NCBI GenBank assembly: GCA_025453675.1 | Contig: JALOPW010000005.1 | Span: 1-64,000 of the forward strand | DNA: 64,000 bases | Reading direction: 5' to 3' | From: Methanolinea sp. | GTDB taxonomy: Archaea > Halobacteriota > Methanomicrobia > Methanomicrobiales > Methanospirillaceae | Shown: one piece after another, positions 10,320 through 20,107 of the stretch | How the letters are laid out: each line of letters opens with the position of its first letter | How positions within the stretch are numbered: the first letter of the stretch is position 1 | Position numbers and translations under genes: made by a program | Notes under the pieces: model-generated | Told to the model about the DNA's origin: nothing | What the model saw: only the letters and a program-made list of their open reading frames with translations | Database searches by the model: none

Positions 10320-10835
10320 TTATCCCTTGAGAGAGTGGATGATCGCCGCTGCAAATTCCTTTGCCGCCACCGGCCCGTTCGCGGTGATGATTGTACCGTC
10401 TACTACCACGGGTTTTTCTGAGAGGTATGCACCCTCCTTGAGGATCTCCCTCTTGGACGCCGGGCTCAGATAACAGGCGGCGGTCTTCCCCTTCAGGATC
10501 CCTGCATGGGCCAGCACCACGGGGGAGAGGCAGATGGCCGCCACGATCTTCCGGTTCTTGTAGAAGTACTGCACCAGCTTGATGAGCATCTCGTTCTCCC
10601 AGAGATGGGTGGGAGAGCCGGATCCCCCGACGATCATGATCCCTGCATACTCCCCGGGGTCCACATCCTCGAGGGAGTGGGTGGCCATTGCCCGTGCGCC
10701 GAGCATCCCCTTGCACACCCCCTTACGGGTCGAGGCGATATCAAAGGAGATGCCTGCCTTCTCGAATGCCGCGACAGGGTCTGCCAGCTCCTCGTCCCTG
10801 AATTGGTCGGGGGGTATCACAACCAGGATCTTCAT
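10320..10835 (-). CDS. DJ-1/PfpI family protein
   Basis: MKILVVIPPDQFRDEEL..., nucleophile-elbow-like AAICLSPVVLA. Confidence 0.85.
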   Translation of the reverse strand: MKILVVIPPDQFRDEELADPVAAFEKAGISFDIASTRKGVCKGMLGARAMATHSLEDVDPGEYAGIMIVGGSGSPTHLWENEMLIKLVQYFYKNRKIVAAICLSPVVLAHAGILKGKTAACYLSPASKREILKEGAYLSEKPVVVDGTIITANGPVAAKEFAAAIIHSLKG

Positions 10836-10926
10836 ACAGGTAAAGGTTCCCTCATTGAAAATAAGCATATTCTTAGGGGTATTGTGAAGATCCTCTTGCA
10901 GGAGAAGACTGGAAGAGTGGAGATAT

Positions 10927-10950
10927 AAAAAAAGGGCGGCCTTCCCGCCC
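10927..10950 (-). terminator. Hairpin plus T7 terminator-like structure after trm1
   Basis: Minus strand GGGCGG-GAAGG-CCGCCC-TTTTTTT directly after the trm1 stop codon. Confidence 0.6.
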
Positions 10951-10952
10951 GT

Positions 10953-12098
10953 TCAGTCATCACCTTCATTGAACTCCCTGGTTGTCCTCGCAGTGAAAAC
11001 CTCGCGGATTATCTCGAGGGGTGCATCCGTCTTCACCGCCGTTCCGCTGTAGTGGGCCCGGGCGGCAGTGTATCCCTCTGCTTCCAGGGATTTTATGAGA
11101 TTTTCAATAGGGGGAGGGGAGAGGCGGAAATGACGCGAGAGCTGGTGGTAATCATAGTGGAAAGAGATCCCGGGTTCCTGCCGGCAGGTGGCCACCAGCT
11201 GCTGGAGATCTTTTCCTCTCCCGAGCTGGAATTGCGGGAGTGCTCCCTCCATCCTCTCCAGGAGATCCATGTCCTGCAGTGACCCGGTCCACAGCGGCCC
11301 GATGGGCACAAGTCCGGCAGCACACTGGGGGCAGGTCATCGGTTCCGGCAACAACCCGGCCTCCTCCGACCGGAACAGGCATGAAGGGCACTGCATTACA
11401 TACCCCATCCGGGCCACGGACCGGTCAGCAGCCCCTGCCCCTCTTGAGAGGCGGGTGTGCACCCGCACGTAATGCTCCCGCGAGAAGCAGAAGAGCGGCT
11501 CGATGCCCCGGTCATACTTCACCGCCTCCCGGACCAGGAACCCGAGCAGTATCCGGAGTGCCGTCTCGGCATGGTACTCATTGTTCATGGCAGAGGCAAA
11601 GTAACGGCGTATCCCGGCTTTTTTATGGGCACCGCACAGGGGAGCGGTATCCGTGGCGGTGACAAAGAGGTACCTGCCGCTTCCCCGGATCCCTGAGTCC
11701 ATGAACGGTGCCGGGGACCCGAACGGATCGAGGTCAACGGCCTCGAAACACCTCCCCGAGAGGAGCACGTTGGTGTCCGAGTGCACCACCTCGATGGGAA
11801 GCCCGAGGAATTCGGCGTTTTTGCGTATGAGCGCAACAGCCCTGCTGTCACGGTCGTTGATGGTGACCGGGACACCGCACTCCGAGGCGATCCGGAGCCC
11901 GCGGATACCGGAGGCCCCCATGGCGTCAAGGTACTGCGCCGGAGAAAGAAGGGAGACCAGGACCACGGTGGCATCCCGTGAGAGCTCCATTCTCTGGTTG
12001 TAGAAGACCGGGGCAGAACCGGGAGGGAATGGGTGGGATGGGTCCTGTAACGGGATGAAAAACCGGGTATTTCCCTCTTTCGCCTCTAGATAATCCAT
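10953..12098 (-). CDS. trm1: tRNA (guanine-26-N2)-dimethyltransferase
   Basis: LDAMGASGIRGLRIASE, DLDPFGSPAPFMDS, zinc-binding CPSC...CPQC. Confidence 0.92.
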   Translation of the reverse strand: MDYLEAKEGNTRFFIPLQDPSHPFPPGSAPVFYNQRMELSRDATVVLVSLLSPAQYLDAMGASGIRGLRIASECGVPVTINDRDSRAVALIRKNAEFLGLPIEVVHSDTNVLLSGRCFEAVDLDPFGSPAPFMDSGIRGSGRYLFVTATDTAPLCGAHKKAGIRRYFASAMNNEYHAETALRILLGFLVREAVKYDRGIEPLFCFSREHYVRVHTRLSRGAGAADRSVARMGYVMQCPSCLFRSEEAGLLPEPMTCPQCAAGLVPIGPLWTGSLQDMDLLERMEGALPQFQLGRGKDLQQLVATCRQEPGISFHYDYHQLSRHFRLSPPPIENLIKSLEAEGYTAARAHYSGTAVKTDAPLEIIREVFTARTTREFNEGDD

Positions 12099-12157
12099 TG
12101 CCGGAGATGTGGCTGTTCGACAGCCTTATACCTTCTTCTTTATAATGTGTATAGGCA

Positions 12158-12232
12158 GGGCGTGTGGCCTAGTCAGGACAGGGCGGCAGCCTCCTAAGCT
12201 GTAGGTCGGGGGTTCAAATCCCCCCACGCCCG
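12158..12232 (+). tRNA. tRNA-Arg (anticodon CCT)
   Basis: GGGCGTGTGGCCTAGTCAGGACAGGGCGGCAGCCTCCTAAGCTGTAGGTCGGGGGTTCAAATCCCCCCACGCCCG cloverleaf; TATA-like tttataat upstream. Confidence 0.93.
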
Positions 12233-12325
12233 TGAAATATCCCTGTTCTTCCCGGGCATTCTGGAAGAGATAGCTATTTTCAGCTGCTGGTGCACTTAGA
12301 AGGAAGTGTGAAGGAGGAAGGAGAC

Positions 12326-13168
12326 ATGTTCCCCGTTTCCCCATATGTGCGGGTGATCCGACCCCTCAACGCCCTGGTTGCCGGGTGTGCCGCACTCATC
12401 GGCTACCTGATGGCAACCGGCACTGTGGTCCCCGGCGTGGGGCTCCTCTTCCTGGTCGTATTCCTGGTCACCGGCGCAGGAAACGCCATCAACGACTATT
12501 TTGACGTGGAGATCGACCGCATCAACCGTCCGGACCGCCCCATCCCCTCGGGGGCCATCCGGGCCAGGGCAGTGATGCTCTATGCCGCGTTCCTCTTCCT
12601 GGCCGGGATCGCGCTCTCCCTCTTTACCAATCCGTACTGCATGGTGATTGCGATTGCAAATTCCCTCCTCCTCATCTGGTACGCTGCCACCCTGAAGAGG
12701 ACCCCCGGTGCCGGAAATGTGGCTATCTCGTACCTCACGGCTTCTATCTTCCTCTTCGGTGGTGCGTATGCCGGCCCGGAGAGGCTGGTGCTGGTCGCAC
12801 CGGTTGCCCTGATCACCTTCTTTGCCATGCTCGCGAGGGAACTCTGGAAGGATGCAGAGGATGTGGAGGGGGATCTCGCCCACGGCGCAGACACCCTCCC
12901 CATCCGCATGGGGGTCTACCCCGCCATATGCCTCGGGTTCGTGTTCCTTGTCGGTGCGGTCATCGCAAGCCTGATCCCGGTCCTGTGGTGGGGGTGGTAT
13001 TACCTGGCAGGGATCGTTCTCGTGGACCTGCTCATCCTCTGGGTGGGATTCACAGTCCTCCCCTGCAGGACGGCAACCTGCCTGAAAGGAACGCGGGCCA
13101 CTACCCTGGTGAAGTATGCCATGTTTGCCTCACTGGTGGTATTTTTTACATCTGCAATCCTGCTATGA
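12326..13168 (+). CDS. UbiA-family prenyltransferase, probable digeranylgeranylglyceryl phosphate synthase
   Basis: NAINDYFDVEIDRINRPDRPIPSG, RELWKDAEDVEGD motifs. Confidence 0.85.
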   Translation: MFPVSPYVRVIRPLNALVAGCAALIGYLMATGTVVPGVGLLFLVVFLVTGAGNAINDYFDVEIDRINRPDRPIPSGAIRARAVMLYAAFLFLAGIALSLFTNPYCMVIAIANSLLLIWYAATLKRTPGAGNVAISYLTASIFLFGGAYAGPERLVLVAPVALITFFAMLARELWKDAEDVEGDLAHGADTLPIRMGVYPAICLGFVFLVGAVIASLIPVLWWGWYYLAGIVLVDLLILWVGFTVLPCRTATCLKGTRATTLVKYAMFASLVVFFTSAILL

Positions 13169-13222
13169 AATGCCTGTGAAATGGGAAAAACCAAGAATAT
13201 CTCTCAAGGAAAAAAGCATCCA

Positions 13223-13453
13223 GAATGAAAATGCCGGAGGCATCCCCCTAAAAAAAAACCACATGATTCTCATCGAGACACATGCATACAGAATGAAAAT
13301 CACGGATGCGATTTTCATAGTAACACACTATGAACTCCTTTCAGGATTTCGAACATAAATTATGAAAATGGCGAAGCCATTTTGGCATGAAAACCGCATC
13401 CGCGGTTTTTATCACGGGGGGCATGTGACCCGACAGTCTCATGTGCGTTTCAT
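13223..13453. repeat. Palindrome-rich dispersed repeat, locus 1 (inverted-tail / P1 / A / P2 / P3 / tail)
   Basis: P1 13293-13318, module A 13322-13360, P2 13362-13383, P3 13387-13410, tail to 13453; shared with 17798-17931 and 45150-45216. Confidence 0.85.
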
Positions 13454-13477
13454 TAAAAAAAGGTATTCACGGACGAT

Positions 13478-14179
13478 TCAGAGATGCAGTTCTTTTATCT
13501 CGGCAGGAATATCGCCTGGTGCCACTCCGAGGATTGCGACCTCCATCACCTGGTCCCAGTTCACGATGGTCTCGACGCACCCGTCCTTGAGAGTCACCAC
13601 CCCCATGGAGACGAGACCGATCTTGTCGGACATCTCCAGACCTTCCTTCACCTCGGAGAGGCAGCCGATCCCGAGGATTGCCCGGGGATGGTACTTCTTC
13701 ACCATCCGCTTGATGAACGAGGAACCGGGGACGATGAATACCCGGTAACCCATCTTCTCCAGGACCTTCCTCCAGAATCCCACAGTGCATTCCCCGCAGC
13801 TCCTGCACTTCAGCCCCTCGGGAGTGAGGTGGGCCGGGCACCGGGATGACCGGAGGCACTGGGGGAGGAACACCGCCCTATCAGAGACAGGGATCTCGGA
13901 GAAGCTCTTCTTGTTCATGGTATTGTGCAGGTTGATGAAGAACGTCAGGACCTCGCTGTCCTCCAGCCCGAAGAGACGGAACAGTGCCTTGGCGAGCCCT
14001 TCCACGAGCACCATGCCCGCCTTCAGGAAACGGGGGAAGTAGAGCCTGCCCGTGCTGATAGAGTAGATGGAGAGGCCAACGAGTATGAGTGAAAAGAGAA
14101 AGATCCCGAAGACGACCACGATGGTGATCTCGCCGATCAGGAAGACAATGTTCTGCCACACTGCGGTATCAATCTGCAC
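13478..14179 (-). CDS. DUF116 family membrane protein
   Basis: N-terminal TM segments; Cys-rich CLRSSRCPAHLTPEGLKCRSCGEC; GIGCLSEVKEG. Confidence 0.8.
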   Translation of the reverse strand: MQIDTAVWQNIVFLIGEITIVVVFGIFLFSLILVGLSIYSISTGRLYFPRFLKAGMVLVEGLAKALFRLFGLEDSEVLTFFINLHNTMNKKSFSEIPVSDRAVFLPQCLRSSRCPAHLTPEGLKCRSCGECTVGFWRKVLEKMGYRVFIVPGSSFIKRMVKKYHPRAILGIGCLSEVKEGLEMSDKIGLVSMGVVTLKDGCVETIVNWDQVMEVAILGVAPGDIPAEIKELHL

Positions 14180-14193
14180 AGTTCCGAATCTCC

Positions 14194-15243
14194 TTACCTC
14201 TTTTGGTCTTTCCGGCCGGCTTCTATCATTTTCCAGTCGATCGGTGGGGTCAGGATCCCGATATCGGTGACAAAGGCCGTAACCAGGTCGTGGGGGGTGA
14301 TATCAAAGGCATAATTCTTCACACCGACCCCTTCAGGGACCATGGCCGCCCTGCCGCAGGATGCCACCTCTTCCCTCCCCCGCTCCTCGACAATGACCTC
14401 CCGTGCAGAACGGCCGGGGTCGAACGTGGAGAGCGGGGCTGCCACGTAGAAAGGCACGTCGTGGTGGCGGGCAGTGATTGCATGCATGTAGGTCCCAATC
14501 TTGTTGAATACCGCGTCAGGGGTGATCCGGTCCGCACCCACGATGACCAGGTCGATATCACCCCTCTTCATGAGGAAGGCAGCGGAAGAGTCCGGGATCA
14601 CGGTCACGGGGATCCCATCTCTCTGCAGTTCCCATGCCGTGAGCCGGGCTCCCTGAAGGAGGGGACGGGTCTCGCAGGCGATCACCTCCACCTCCTTTCC
14701 CCCTTCAACTGCAGAGCGGACCACGCCGAGTGCGGTCCCCCACTCGCTGCATGCCAGTGCCCCCGCGTTGCAGTGGGTGAGCACCGTGCAGTGTTCCCCA
14801 AGGAGGGTGGCCCCGGCCTTCCCCAGAGTATGGCAAGCCCTGGCATCAGCGGCGGCAACCCCTTGGGCGGACTCCAGGGCTTTGGTTCTTGCTTCGTGGA
14901 TGGAGTGGGCGTCCTCGACTGCCCTCATCACCTGTTCCACCCCCCACGAGAGATTCACCGCGGTGGGCCTGGCGTTCATAATCCGCCCTGCCTCGGATCG
15001 GAGGGCCCTCATGAAGCGGGAATGCTCCTTCTCCCGAATCGTCCTGGTGGCGAGCACCACCCCATAGGCCCCGGCTACCCCAAGGGCCGGGGCTCCCCGG
15101 ATCTCCAGGCGCGCAATCGCGGTGATCAGGCGGTCCACGGTCCGGCAGCGGACCAGGCGGAAGATTCCCGGAAGGCGGGTCTGGTCAATAAGGGTGACGC
15201 ACCCCGCTTCAGCATCCAGGGATATGGTCTCTACCACTCTCAT
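14194..15243 (-). CDS. mtnA: S-methyl-5-thioribose-1-phosphate isomerase family
   Basis: RGAPALGVAGAYG, THCNAGALACSEWGTALGV, GADRITPDAVFNKIGTY. Confidence 0.9.
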   Translation of the reverse strand: MRVVETISLDAEAGCVTLIDQTRLPGIFRLVRCRTVDRLITAIARLEIRGAPALGVAGAYGVVLATRTIREKEHSRFMRALRSEAGRIMNARPTAVNLSWGVEQVMRAVEDAHSIHEARTKALESAQGVAAADARACHTLGKAGATLLGEHCTVLTHCNAGALACSEWGTALGVVRSAVEGGKEVEVIACETRPLLQGARLTAWELQRDGIPVTVIPDSSAAFLMKRGDIDLVIVGADRITPDAVFNKIGTYMHAITARHHDVPFYVAAPLSTFDPGRSAREVIVEERGREEVASCGRAAMVPEGVGVKNYAFDITPHDLVTAFVTDIGILTPPIDWKMIEAGRKDQKR

Positions 15244-16523
15244 TCTGCAGATCCTTCCCTGGTGGCATCGATAAAGGCGCGCATGGCCGCCGCCCCGGCA
15301 TGCGCGACACAGTCAGGGATATCCCGGGGCTGGGTCGCGGTCCCTGCCAGGTAGATCCCCGGTTTTATGGTGGCCACAGTCTCGATCTTGTCATCCAGTG
15401 GCTTGAAAAATCCAGTGGACTCCCTGGGAAGGTCAAAGAGGGCGGCGATATCCTCTGCCTCTGCAGGGGGCTGGAGGCCCACCGAGAGGACCACCAGTTC
15501 AGGTACGAGTTCCACCATCTTTCCGTTCTCCGTGTTCTCCACCCTGATTATCAACTGCTTCCCGCTTGTTAGGACCTCCCCTGGTATGCCTCGCACGAAC
15601 CTGACCCCGGCATCCACGGCCCGCTGGTAATATTCCTCGTAGCCCTTGCCGTAGGCCCTGATATCCATATAGAGGATGGTCACCTCGCATTCAGGGTACT
15701 TCTCCCGCAGAAGCATGGCATTTTTTATGGCATACATGCAGCAGACGCCGGAGCAGTAAGGCCTGTCCGCCTGCATGTCCCTTGAGCCCACGCATTGTAC
15801 GAAGACGACCGATTTGGGGGTCTGCCCGGTCGAGAGCCGGAGTATCTTCCCCCCGGTCGGGCCGCTGGCATTCATCATCCGCTCGAACTCGAGGCTTGTA
15901 ATGACGTCAGGGAAACGGAGGTACTGGAACTGCTCCTTTTTCCTCGCGTCGAAGACATCGTACCCGCAGGCGATAATCACGCTCACCGCCTCGACAGCGA
16001 ATTGCTGCTCTGTATCCTCTTTCCGGATAGCCTCACGGCCGCAGACGTCATAGCAGAGGCCGCATTCGATGCAATGGTCAGGGTCCTTGATCACGATATC
16101 AGGGACCGCCTGCTGGTGGGGCTTGTAGATGGCTTTCCTGACCCCGAGGCCGGCGTCGAACCGGTTGTAGACCTCCACAGGGCAGACAGCGATACAGTCC
16201 CCGCACCCGTTGCAGCGTTCCTCATCGATGTAGCGGGGCATTTTGGTGACGGTAACCCGGAAATGGCCGGGTCCGCCGGAGATGCCGCTCACACGTGCAC
16301 AGGTATGGATATGGATACGGGGGTGACGGGATACATCCATCATCTTCGGGGAGAGGATGCACATCGAGCAGTCGTTCGTCGGGAAGGTCTTGTCAAGCAT
16401 CGCCATGTGGCCGCCGATGGAGGGCTCCTTCTCGATGAGATGGACATCGATGCCGTGGTTCGCAAGGTCGAGGGCTGCCTGGATACCGGTGACTCCTGCC
16501 CCGATGATCACCACGTCAGGCAT
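15240..16523 (-). CDS. CoB-CoM heterodisulfide reductase HdrA-like iron-sulfur flavoprotein
   Basis: FAD GAGVTGIQAALDLANHG, CSMCILSPKM, two [4Fe-4S] motifs, CVGSRD...YCSGVCC. Confidence 0.88.
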   Translation of the reverse strand: MPDVVIIGAGVTGIQAALDLANHGIDVHLIEKEPSIGGHMAMLDKTFPTNDCSMCILSPKMMDVSRHPRIHIHTCARVSGISGGPGHFRVTVTKMPRYIDEERCNGCGDCIAVCPVEVYNRFDAGLGVRKAIYKPHQQAVPDIVIKDPDHCIECGLCYDVCGREAIRKEDTEQQFAVEAVSVIIACGYDVFDARKKEQFQYLRFPDVITSLEFERMMNASGPTGGKILRLSTGQTPKSVVFVQCVGSRDMQADRPYCSGVCCMYAIKNAMLLREKYPECEVTILYMDIRAYGKGYEEYYQRAVDAGVRFVRGIPGEVLTSGKQLIIRVENTENGKMVELVPELVVLSVGLQPPAEAEDIAALFDLPRESTGFFKPLDDKIETVATIKPGIYLAGTATQPRDIPDCVAHAGAAAMRAFIDATREGSAE

Positions 16524-17007
16524 GCAGGTAGCTCCCGGCCAGGTCCCAGTAGTTCCTGGCGTTCTGCATGATATGCTGCCTCTGCGCATCCGTCACCTGC
16601 TTGATGACCTTTCCGGGGACCCCCACGACCACGGATCCCGGGGGTACCACGGTGCCCTCGGTGACCACCGAGCCGGCTCCGATGAGGCATTCTTCGCCCA
16701 CCATCGCGCCGTTGAGCACGATAGCCCCCATCCCTACCAGGACCCGATCAGAGATGGTGCACCCATGCAGGATGGCCCCGTGGCCTATGGATACCTCGTT
16801 TCCAATGAGTGCAGGGAACCCCTTGCTGGTGTGGATCACCGCGTTGTCCTGCACATTGGACCGGTCTGCAATAACGATACGATCTTTGTCTGCACGGACC
16901 ACCGCTCCGAACCAGATGCTCACTTCGGACCCTATCTCCACGTCCCCGAGCACTGTTGCATTCTCTGCGATAAAGGTCTGTGCCGTGCGCGTGCGACCAA
17001 CAGCCAT
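16516..17007 (-). CDS. Gamma-class carbonic anhydrase family protein (LbetaH)
   Basis: Hexapeptide repeats with conserved His (VIHTSKG, GHGAILHGC). Confidence 0.88.
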   Translation of the reverse strand: MAVGRTRTAQTFIAENATVLGDVEIGSEVSIWFGAVVRADKDRIVIADRSNVQDNAVIHTSKGFPALIGNEVSIGHGAILHGCTISDRVLVGMGAIVLNGAMVGEECLIGAGSVVTEGTVVPPGSVVVGVPGKVIKQVTDAQRQHIMQNARNYWDLAGSYLHA

Positions 17008-17037
17008 AATAGCATTAAAAATTCAATATCAGGCACC

Positions 17038-17496
17038 ATGAAGGTTATGGTCGGGGGAACGTTTGATCCCCTCCACGATGGCCATAAACGGCTGATTACC
17101 CGTTCATTTGAACTGGCGGGTGGAGACGGAACGGTGATCCTCGGCCTGACCACCGATCTCTTCGCATCACAAAAAAGCCACCCGGTGCGTCCTTTCAACG
17201 AGAGGAGGGACTCGCTTGAGAGATTTATCCAGCAGAACCGCTTTGCGGCCACCTGGGTAATCGAGCCGCTGAATGACCGTTTTGGCTCGGCACTGGACGA
17301 GGAGTTCGATGCCCTGGTGGTGAGCGAGGAGACCCTTCCCATCGCCAGGGACATCAATGTGCTCCGGCGTGAGCGGGGCCACCCGAAAGTGGACATCCAC
17401 CAGATCACCTGCGTCCTGGCTGAGGATGGCAGATGGATATCCAGCACCAGGATCTACCGTGGCGAGATCGACGATCACGGAAAGCTCCTTTCGTGA
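17038..17496 (+). CDS. coaD: Archaeal phosphopantetheine adenylyltransferase
   Basis: MKVMVGGTFDPLHDGHKRLI nucleotidyltransferase motif; WISSTRIYRGEID. Confidence 0.88.
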   Translation: MKVMVGGTFDPLHDGHKRLITRSFELAGGDGTVILGLTTDLFASQKSHPVRPFNERRDSLERFIQQNRFAATWVIEPLNDRFGSALDEEFDALVVSEETLPIARDINVLRRERGHPKVDIHQITCVLAEDGRWISSTRIYRGEIDDHGKLLS

Positions 17497-17797
17497 ACGG
17501 GATGAAAGACCCGGGATGTGGGCCATGGATTGAACCGCGGGCATCATATCAATATATACGCGGTGATGCAGGAGAATGGATCCGGTACTCACAGCATCTC
17601 TTTTTCATTCTCGTTGCGTTCGGTCTTCTTTCCATGTGCCTGTGTATTCCGGTCCGAAACTCTGTATCTCCCCGAATACGGACATTCTCATATCCTCAAG
17701 GTCACCCTGGCATGATGGTTGAACCGATGGTATCATGCACATTCATATCAGGGAACACCCCACCAGGAGAGTGATACTCTCAACATCATTTTTTCGA

Positions 17798-17931
17798 ATG
17801 AAAATGGCTTCGCTATTTTCATGATTTATGTCCGAAATCCTGAAAGGAGTTCATAGTGTGTTGGTATGAAAACCGCATCCGCGGTTTTCATCAGGGGGGC
17901 ATGTGACCGGACTGTCTCATGTGCGTTTCAT
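17798..17931. repeat. Palindrome-rich dispersed repeat, locus 2, with the A-P2 module inverted relative to locus 1
   Basis: 17824-17862 is the reverse complement of 13322-13360 with one mismatch; P3+tail 17866-17931 is in the same orientation as 13387-13453. Confidence 0.88.
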
Positions 17932-17974
17932 GTATTCGCATCTCTTCCAGGGAAATACGAAAAAAAGTGGAGTT

Positions 17975-18583
17975 TTATAGGCTGTCTCTCTTCTTCAGAA
18001 AGTATCCCAGGGCTGCTCCCATCGCAGAGGGGACAAGGATCCAGGAGAGAGGAGCTTTTGCAGTGGTGGCCACCGGGGAAGTGACGGCCTCGGGCTCCTG
18101 GGTAAGGAATTTGACCATCTGCATGGCCTCATCTGCCTCCTGGGTGCGGCCCAGGTTGGAGAGCGCCGTTGCCCGGTCGATCCAGGCTTCGGAGAGCCTG
18201 GGGTCCAGCTCGATAGCCCTGTCAGCCGACTCCAGTCCCTCCACATCCCGGCCCAGGGAGATGAGGGCGCTCGCCCGGTTGGTCCAGGCCTCCGGCTGGT
18301 TCTGGTCGATGGCCAGTGCCCGTTCAGATGCCTCCAGCGACTGGTTGAAATCCCCCATCACGTTCAGGATGCCAGCCCGGGTGACCCAGGCCAGGGTGAA
18401 GTTCTGGTCCAGGGCGAGTGCCTGGTCGATGGATTCGAGTGCCTGTGAAAAATTCCCCCCTACTGCCAGATCTACACCCTTGTTGTAGGCATTGATCGCC
18501 TGCTCAGAAGGAGCAGCCGTTCCTGGACAGACGAGCATAATCATGGTAAAAAGAGCAATCAGGAGAATAATGCCGCGTTTCAT
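17975..18583 (-). CDS. TPR-repeat protein, secreted/membrane anchored
   Basis: Signal peptide, TPR-like repeats (AWxxRAxxLxxLGRxxEA), C-terminal TM segment. Confidence 0.75.
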   Translation of the reverse strand: MKRGIILLIALFTMIMLVCPGTAAPSEQAINAYNKGVDLAVGGNFSQALESIDQALALDQNFTLAWVTRAGILNVMGDFNQSLEASERALAIDQNQPEAWTNRASALISLGRDVEGLESADRAIELDPRLSEAWIDRATALSNLGRTQEADEAMQMVKFLTQEPEAVTSPVATTAKAPLSWILVPSAMGAALGYFLKKRDSL

Positions 18584-18845
18584 GGAAAAATCCCTTCTTT
18601 TTTATCTGTTTTGAGAGTAGGATGGGAAATACTTTCTCATTACTCGCCCGGACAACTCGCGGCAGGTTTACCACCGAGCGTGATCAGGGCATTCTCTTTC
18701 GAGACTGATACCTACAATAAAAATGCATCTGCCATGTGAATGGCGATACTGCCGCTGGTCTGTTCAGCGGGTTAAAATGCCCTGCAGTCCCTCATTCGAA
18801 AGACAGACTGATCCTTCATGGGTTTTCCATCAGGCAGGAAAAAGT

Positions 18846-19517
18846 TTAGATCTCCCCTGCCACCAGGCCAACAAACCCGGATGTGAAGGGGACCCATGAT
18901 CGCTCGAATCCTGCATCCAAGAGTGATTTCTGGAAGTCTGATATTGTCGAGAGTTCGGGCAACCTCCCTGCACGCTGCCGGATCATTCCTTCGATCACGG
19001 TATTCGGTGCACCCTCCCGTTTCATGGCCCTCACCCAGGACACAGTGAGCATTCGCTCTTCCCATTCCTGGCCTGCACGGAAAATATCACCACAGATAAA
19101 CCGTCCTGCTGGATTCAGAGCCGTTACAGCTCTTTGCGCGACTGAACGGCGGTCAGATGGAGGGACATGGTGCAGGCAGAGTGAACTGACTATCGCATCG
19201 AACTTCCCTTCAGGCCAGGGTTCCCGGAGGTCCTGGGCAATAAAACTGACCCCCTTCGAATTAGATTTATCCGATGCCACCTCAAGCATGTCGGAGGAGA
19301 GATCGATTCCAATAATCTCTGCCCCCGGGAACGCATCCCCAATCATTCCGGTCAATATACCTGTCCCGCAGCCCAGGTCGAGGACTTTTTTGCAGTTCAC
19401 CGGAAGGTTATCGATGATTGTGGAAAGGAGCAGGCTCTGGCCGGGGACGATTGCCCGTATGAGGTGGTCATACTGTGCGGCACCCATGACACCATGTACC
19501 TGCTCTGTCCGTTTCAT
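18846..19517 (-). CDS. Class I SAM-dependent methyltransferase
   Basis: VLDLGCGTGILTGMI, FDAIVSSLCLHHV. Confidence 0.85.
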   Translation of the reverse strand: MKRTEQVHGVMGAAQYDHLIRAIVPGQSLLLSTIIDNLPVNCKKVLDLGCGTGILTGMIGDAFPGAEIIGIDLSSDMLEVASDKSNSKGVSFIAQDLREPWPEGKFDAIVSSLCLHHVPPSDRRSVAQRAVTALNPAGRFICGDIFRAGQEWEERMLTVSWVRAMKREGAPNTVIEGMIRQRAGRLPELSTISDFQKSLLDAGFERSWVPFTSGFVGLVAGEI

Positions 19518-19657
19518 GGATATCCTCCGGGCTTGGATAAAGGAAAATTCATATCGATACTGTTTACGTTCATAAAATTATGTGGGAAATTATTGTATTT
19601 ATTTCATACCAAATCCGAATTGCCAATTTTTAAATATCATTCTGGAGACATTACTTC

Positions 19658-20101
19658 ATGGATGCTCACACCCATTCCCACTGTAAATATTATAATCTTA
19701 CCCAGGAATTTTCCGTCGCGGATCTTGCCGCCTTCCATGGGCATCTCGGCCCCTACATCGTGCTCGGGTACCGCATCGGGAAGTATGTGCGGAAACATTT
19801 CTGCGACGATCCCTTTCAGATGAAAGCAGAGGTCCATTGTGCAGGAACGCCTCCCCAGTCCTGCCTTGCAGACGGGGTACAGTTGGGGAGCGGATGTACG
19901 CTCGGGAAGCGGAATATCGAGATCGTTCCCTCGGAGAAGATCAGTTGCGTGTTCCTGATCAATGGGAAAAAGATGACCATTGCTCCACGTCCCTTCCCCC
20001 TCCCGAAGAAAGACATGGACTACGAGGCCGCTATCGAGGCGATCGCCGAGGAGATGTATTCCCGGCCGGAAAGGGAGCTATTCGATGTTGACGCATGGTA
20101 A
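19658..20101 (+). CDS. FmdE family protein
   Basis: FHGHLGPYIVLGYRIGKY, AGTPPQSCLADGVQLGSGCTLGKRNI. Confidence 0.88.
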   Translation: MDAHTHSHCKYYNLTQEFSVADLAAFHGHLGPYIVLGYRIGKYVRKHFCDDPFQMKAEVHCAGTPPQSCLADGVQLGSGCTLGKRNIEIVPSEKISCVFLINGKKMTIAPRPFPLPKKDMDYEAAIEAIAEEMYSRPERELFDVDAW

Positions 20102-20107
20102 GGGGCT

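Noticed and set aside
14203-15354. 383-aa plus-strand ORF
   Set aside because: Antisense shadow of mtnA with atypical composition (His/Gly/Pro rich).
16357-17037. N-terminal extension of the 379-aa ORF 16357..17496
   Set aside because: Antisense to HdrA/carbonic anhydrase; the real PPAT gene starts at ATG 17038.
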